From contig NC_067207.1 in assembly GCF_026262505.1 (NCBI RefSeq), positions 32,394,082 through 32,458,081 of the forward strand: DNA of 64,000 nt. Reading direction: 5' to 3'. Below the pieces are notes generated by a model. That model saw only the letters and a program-made list of their open reading frames with translations, was not told the origin of the DNA and did no database searches. The number at the start of each line of letters is the position of its first letter. Position 1 is the stretch's first letter. This DNA comes from Trichomonas vaginalis G3 (lineage: Eukaryota; Parabasalia; Trichomonadida; Trichomonadidae). The translations under genes and the position numbers were made by a program. Of the stretch, positions 60,645-64,000 are shown in pieces.

Positions 60645-60849
60645 ACACATTATATAATGTTTTCGACCCAGAAGAAGGCTTCTTCCCAGAAACAATGGAG
60701 GAGGAAGAAGAGGAGGAGGAAATACAAGACTCTATCCAAGAAGAGTCCTCCGAATTCACACCAGAAGACTAACAATTTTCCGAATAAAAACTTCATTTAT
60801 ACTAAACATCTTCGGGGCTAGAGGGCGCAACGCGCCTGGAAGCCCCACT
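60645..60849. repeat. Polinton A right terminal inverted repeat
   Basis: Reverse complement of 19747-19951. It carries a copy of the last codons of the gene at 19824-20726, but no complete gene. A short stretch just inside it repeats GTGACA/AAAAGTGACA three times. Confidence 0.9.
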
Positions 60850-61142
60850 ACCTTTTTTTTGAAAATTATTAAAAATCAAATTGTGTGTGTTTTTTAGGTG
60901 AATTTCAAATCTGGTCTATTGAATTTGATGAATTTGTTATTGAAAGTAACATACATCGTATATTAACTGATATGATGATCGTGTAATAATTTCATATGAA
61001 GCAACTTTATTGAATCGACAAAAATCATCAAAATTCAAAGATTAAAAACGATTTAAATCAAAAAGAAAATAACAACAATGATAGATAGATAGATAAAAGA
61101 TAGTAACAAAGATACACAATCTGTAAGCAATAAATGCTCACT
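60850..61142. other. intergenic region downstream of the E2F-like gene
   Basis: AT-rich, with no frame or repeat of note. It is the right flank of Polinton A. A GATA-type simple repeat (GATAGATAGATAGATA) lies near 61082-61097. Confidence 0.5.
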
Positions 61143-61883
61143 CTATAATAAAAAGTCGGGAAGTGAATCATCTGACATTGAAAGACTGTCAGCATTCACG
61201 TAGGATTTCATTTCATAACGTCTCTGAACAACGTATGAATTGACTGTACCTGGTTCTGGCTTATTAAGCAAATATAAAATTGACATGATTGAATCTTTTT
61301 GAATTTCTTTAGGTATTTTGTAAACATCCTCGTTCTTCATATAGGGGTTTCGGAGTACGATACTGCATAGTTCGGAAGATTTCGATGTCATTCCTAGAGT
61401 TGCCAAGATAAGGTTAATTTGGTAAAGTTTGCATAATGTTGTTTTATAGCGCCCTGTACCCCTGGACAAGAATTGTCCTGCCATCCTTATATCAATTTTA
61501 TTCGATTTCAAAGCATAAAACAAAAGTACAAAATTAATTGTTAAGTTTGAGACACCTACACATGTTTCAACAGGGAACAGCGAATCTAATGAAATTTCTG
61601 GTCTATCAATCTCTTTTTCTTTTCTCATTGTGAGAATGTGATTTGAGATTTGGGACTTTCCAAGCCATTCAACACGATCGAGATTCAGTTTCTGGCAGCA
61701 TCCTAGCGAAACAAATACGTTAACTATATCATAAAATCGTCTCCTTTTGATCTTAAAGCTGGAACATAAGGAAGGAATTCCAAAGCTCTTTCCTGGATGG
61801 CTTTCCAGCATGTTCACAAGGTTTGTAACAGAAACTTTGAAGATTTTTTGCTTTTCGCGTTGGCTAGCACTATCCTCCTTCAT
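61143..61883 (-). CDS. E2F/DP-family winged-helix transcription factor
   Basis: A 246-residue protein. Residues about 16-85 hold an E2F/DP DNA-binding domain: KVSVTNLVNMLESHPGKSF, then FKIKRRRFYDIVNVFVSLG, which matches the family's RRxYDIxNVL recognition helix, and DRVEWLG as the last strand. E2F/DP proteins bind TTTSSCGC-type sites and control cell-cycle genes. The rest of the protein is helical without a recognised dimerisation or pocket-binding motif, except an acidic Ser-rich end (SLSMSDDSLPDFLL) that could serve as an activation segment. It is the only clear host gene in the window and has no breaks. A TCAAT motif 23 nt upstream of the ATG is a weak initiator candidate. Confidence 0.8.
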   Translation of the reverse strand: MKEDSASQREKQKIFKVSVTNLVNMLESHPGKSFGIPSLCSSFKIKRRRFYDIVNVFVSLGCCQKLNLDRVEWLGKSQISNHILTMRKEKEIDRPEISLDSLFPVETCVGVSNLTINFVLLFYALKSNKIDIRMAGQFLSRGTGRYKTTLCKLYQINLILATLGMTSKSSELCSIVLRNPYMKNEDVYKIPKEIQKDSIMSILYLLNKPEPGTVNSYVVQRRYEMKSYVNADSLSMSDDSLPDFLL

Positions 61884-64000
61884 GATTATATTTTCAAATT
61901 AATTGAATTGTTATCAATTCTTATTTTGAAAATAATTTTTGTAGAGGTATTCAAAATTATAGTATTGAGGATTTGGAATTTACTGAACGTCAGGCATAGA
62001 GAGGATAAAAGGAATTGAAAGTCTCATCACACTTTTCAATGCTCGATTTTTAAAAACTGTTTAAAAATGGAGCTTATATTGAAATAGTGTAGAGACTAAA
62101 AATTACGTTATTTGTATTTGAGTTTTTGAATTGAAATGCACCGATAAGATATCTTTTCATTTGAAAAATACGTTCGATTTAAAAATTGTGATGATAAATT
62201 TAATGTAATAATGGTACTAGCTGGAATTTTAGAAAACAATGGATAAAAATAATTTATTTGAGAAGATTCTTATTTGGCTTCGTGTTTAAATAGTTGATAA
62301 TAATTAAGTAAATAACAAGAATAAACTGAAAATAATATGAAAGAGTATTTCGAAGAAAATTGAATTTAATTCTTCATATTTTTGTGTTTTAACACTTACT
62401 GTGATGTATGAAAAAAATATCAAATGCGAAATTGTTTTAATGAATTTTGAATGAATAAATTATTTTTCAAGTTTTCCGGTTAAATTAAAATGTATTCTAT
62501 ATGGTAATTAAAAATATATTATTAATTTATTCTTCTATCAAAAATTTTAATAGTGAATTCAAATATTGAGAATACGATGTTCGAAACATATAATTGCAAA
62601 TTTGATATTTAATAAAATATTTAAATAAATTTTGTAAATTCCTAACCGCTAATATTCCGATTGAGAAGGTGAATATTGAATGTAAACTTCACAAAAATAT
62701 TTACAACTTCAAATATTTCAGAAGAGTTATTGCATCATTTCACAAAAAATTATTCTCATATCAATTATTTTCATAGCTACACTCGTTCTATCTTAATTTT
62801 AATCTTTTTTACTCAATTTTTTTGTCAAATTTTTGAGACTTTATCTTTTTTTAATTCTTTTCATTGTTTCCATACCTAATTATCTTATAATTAAATTTCT
62901 TCTCACAAAAAATAACCTATCAATTTTTAAATCTCAACGTTCAGTAGTTTATTATTAAGTATTTTGTATTAACACGATTAGTCATTTAGTTATTTTCTTG
63001 CGATCTTTAAAAAATTCAATATTTATATTTTTTATTCTTCACTTTTCAATTATTGAAACCTTAATTAAAGATTTGTTATAATGTGATATATTCACAATTC
63101 TATCACATTCATACAGTATCCTCTATAGCAATAATATGTTTAAGCATATGATTCATTTTCTCAATTGATTACAAATGATTTCCTTTGATCAAAATAATTT
63201 AAAATAAAAGCCATGTTTTCTATTGAATTATTTCTGAATAATACTTTAATGGTATGTGGCTTCTTCCTTTCTTCACGAAATCAATCATAATTTATGGATT
63301 ATCAAATCTTTCTACTTATTCAATGTCACTCAAGCATTTATAACATAAATCTGAATCTATATTTGCTAGCATATAATAATTTCTTCACTATAATAGAAAA
63401 AAATTGAAGGCTGAACATCATCTAAAAAATTGTTCAATATTTCCAAAACAATTAGAGATTCCTCATTACAAATGATAGTTAAATAAAATATTTGAATGGA
63501 TACTTTGATAGTTTTGATAATATGTAGTTTGTTAGCATCTTCATCGCTCAGAATTTGGATAACATACCTTAATGAGAAAGAAATCTGATTCAACATAATA
63601 ACTGACAGCTTAATTTTAAGAATGACATAAAAATTCATTATTATCTCTGAATGAATATATATTGTCATTTGATTATTTATTGTAGCACATAATCTGATAT
63701 ATAACTATATTCACACTGATTTATATTAGCAAATAAGTTATTTAAAATTTAAAAATTTCTGATAGATCAAAAGAATATTGTGATTTTTTAATTTTTTTTC
63801 ACAAAATTTTGTATTTTTAAAAATAATATTCTAAAATGCTATAACTTTATCAATGTCCCTTATCTAATAAAATATATCAATTTCCTTAAAATGTGATTTA
63901 TAGGGTATTTCCAACTTCCCTCAACGTATTGAATCCATTGGATGACATAAGGAAATCGCAAAATTGTATATTTTATAACCCGTAAATCTTCTCAAAATCA
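61884..64000. other. AT-rich intergenic DNA, no supported gene
   Basis: About 2.1 kb. Short frames exist, the longest being 100 codons on the minus strand at 63366-63668, but they have AT-driven composition (Ile, Asn, Phe, Lys) and no motif. No repeat shared with the rest of the window was seen. Confidence 0.5.

Larger units (their letters stand above)
19747..60849. mobile_element. Polinton/Maverick element A (fossil), containing element B
   Basis: The element starts AGTGGGGCTTCC at 19747 and ends with the reverse complement at 60849. Its 205-bp terminal inverted repeats are almost identical. It carries remains of capsid, packaging ATPase, SF3 helicase, family-B DNA polymerase, integrase, fibre, HNH and methyltransferase genes. 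That is the gene set of the Maverick elements known from Trichomonas. The span is 41.1 kb, of which 16.9 kb is element B; A alone is about 24 kb. A matching target duplication was not seen (CAGGTG versus ACCTTT). The element is broken: well over ten breaks, although several genes look whole. Near-identical ends suggest it is young. Confidence 0.9.

Noticed and set aside
19747-60849. A giant-virus or bacteriophage genome fragment.
   Set aside because: Terminal inverted repeats, integrase, packaging ATPase, capsid and protein-primed polymerase together fit Polinton/Maverick; the phage-like fibre is a single module.
63366-63668. A 100-codon minus-strand frame near the right edge.
   Set aside because: The composition is what AT-rich noncoding DNA gives; no motif, no initiator-like sequence and no repeat support.
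1-64000. tRNA, rRNA, CRISPR arrays, riboswitches.
   Set aside because: None recognised by eye; the direct repeats seen are contiguous tandem repeats without unique spacers.

Overview
The window is AT-rich eukaryotic DNA that looks like a trichomonad (Trichomonas vaginalis or a close relative). Three things point there. Two transposase genes have a TCATT initiator about 10 nt before the ATG, as in Trichomonas. No introns were needed to read any gene. DNA transposons are dense, and there are very large Maverick/Polinton elements, for which this genome is known. Only one ordinary host gene was recognised, an E2F/DP-type winged-helix factor at about 61.1-61.9 kb. Almost everything else is mobile DNA, much of it nested.

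Region 1 (1-5.6 kb) is a patchwork of foldback and MITE-like elements. It holds several short elements with inverted ends, clusters of perfect hairpins with unrelated stems, and a ~450-bp family present as two inverted copies.

Region 2 (5.6-19.1 kb) holds three protein-coding DNA transposons and one non-autonomous hAT. A PIF/Harbinger-like DDE transposase (5735-7729) carries a ubiquitin-specific protease (USP) domain at its C-terminus in one uninterrupted reading frame. On the minus strand, a Mutator/Kolobok-like transposase gene (8075-19058) also ends in a USP domain. It is split by a 6.8-kb Mutator-like element with 1.27-1.63-kb inverted ends (10251-17065) and by a 1.53-kb hAT element with an exact 8-bp target duplication (17267-18798). 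The Mutator-like element itself starts with a ubiquitin-like plus UBA module ahead of its MULE transposase. Three different transposase families in 14 kb therefore carry ubiquitin-system domains. This is the most novel signal in the window.

Region 3 (19747-60849) is a Polinton/Maverick (element A) with 205-bp terminal inverted repeats. It carries remains of a double-jelly-roll capsid gene, a packaging ATPase, an SF3 helicase, a family-B DNA polymerase, an integrase, an HNH protein, an adenine methyltransferase and a phage-type tail-fibre gene. A second Polinton (element B, 40469-57349, ~700-bp inverted ends, 5-bp target duplication ACTTT) sits inside the fibre gene of A. B contains a further Polinton end at 50694 and a duplicated 3.6-kb capsid block, so a third, closely related copy landed in B and the whole was rearranged. 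These elements are treated as fossils: both are broken at many places, although several genes still look whole. Their nearly identical inverted repeats suggest they are young.

Region 4 (60.85-64 kb) holds the E2F/DP-like gene and about 2 kb of AT-rich DNA with no supported gene.
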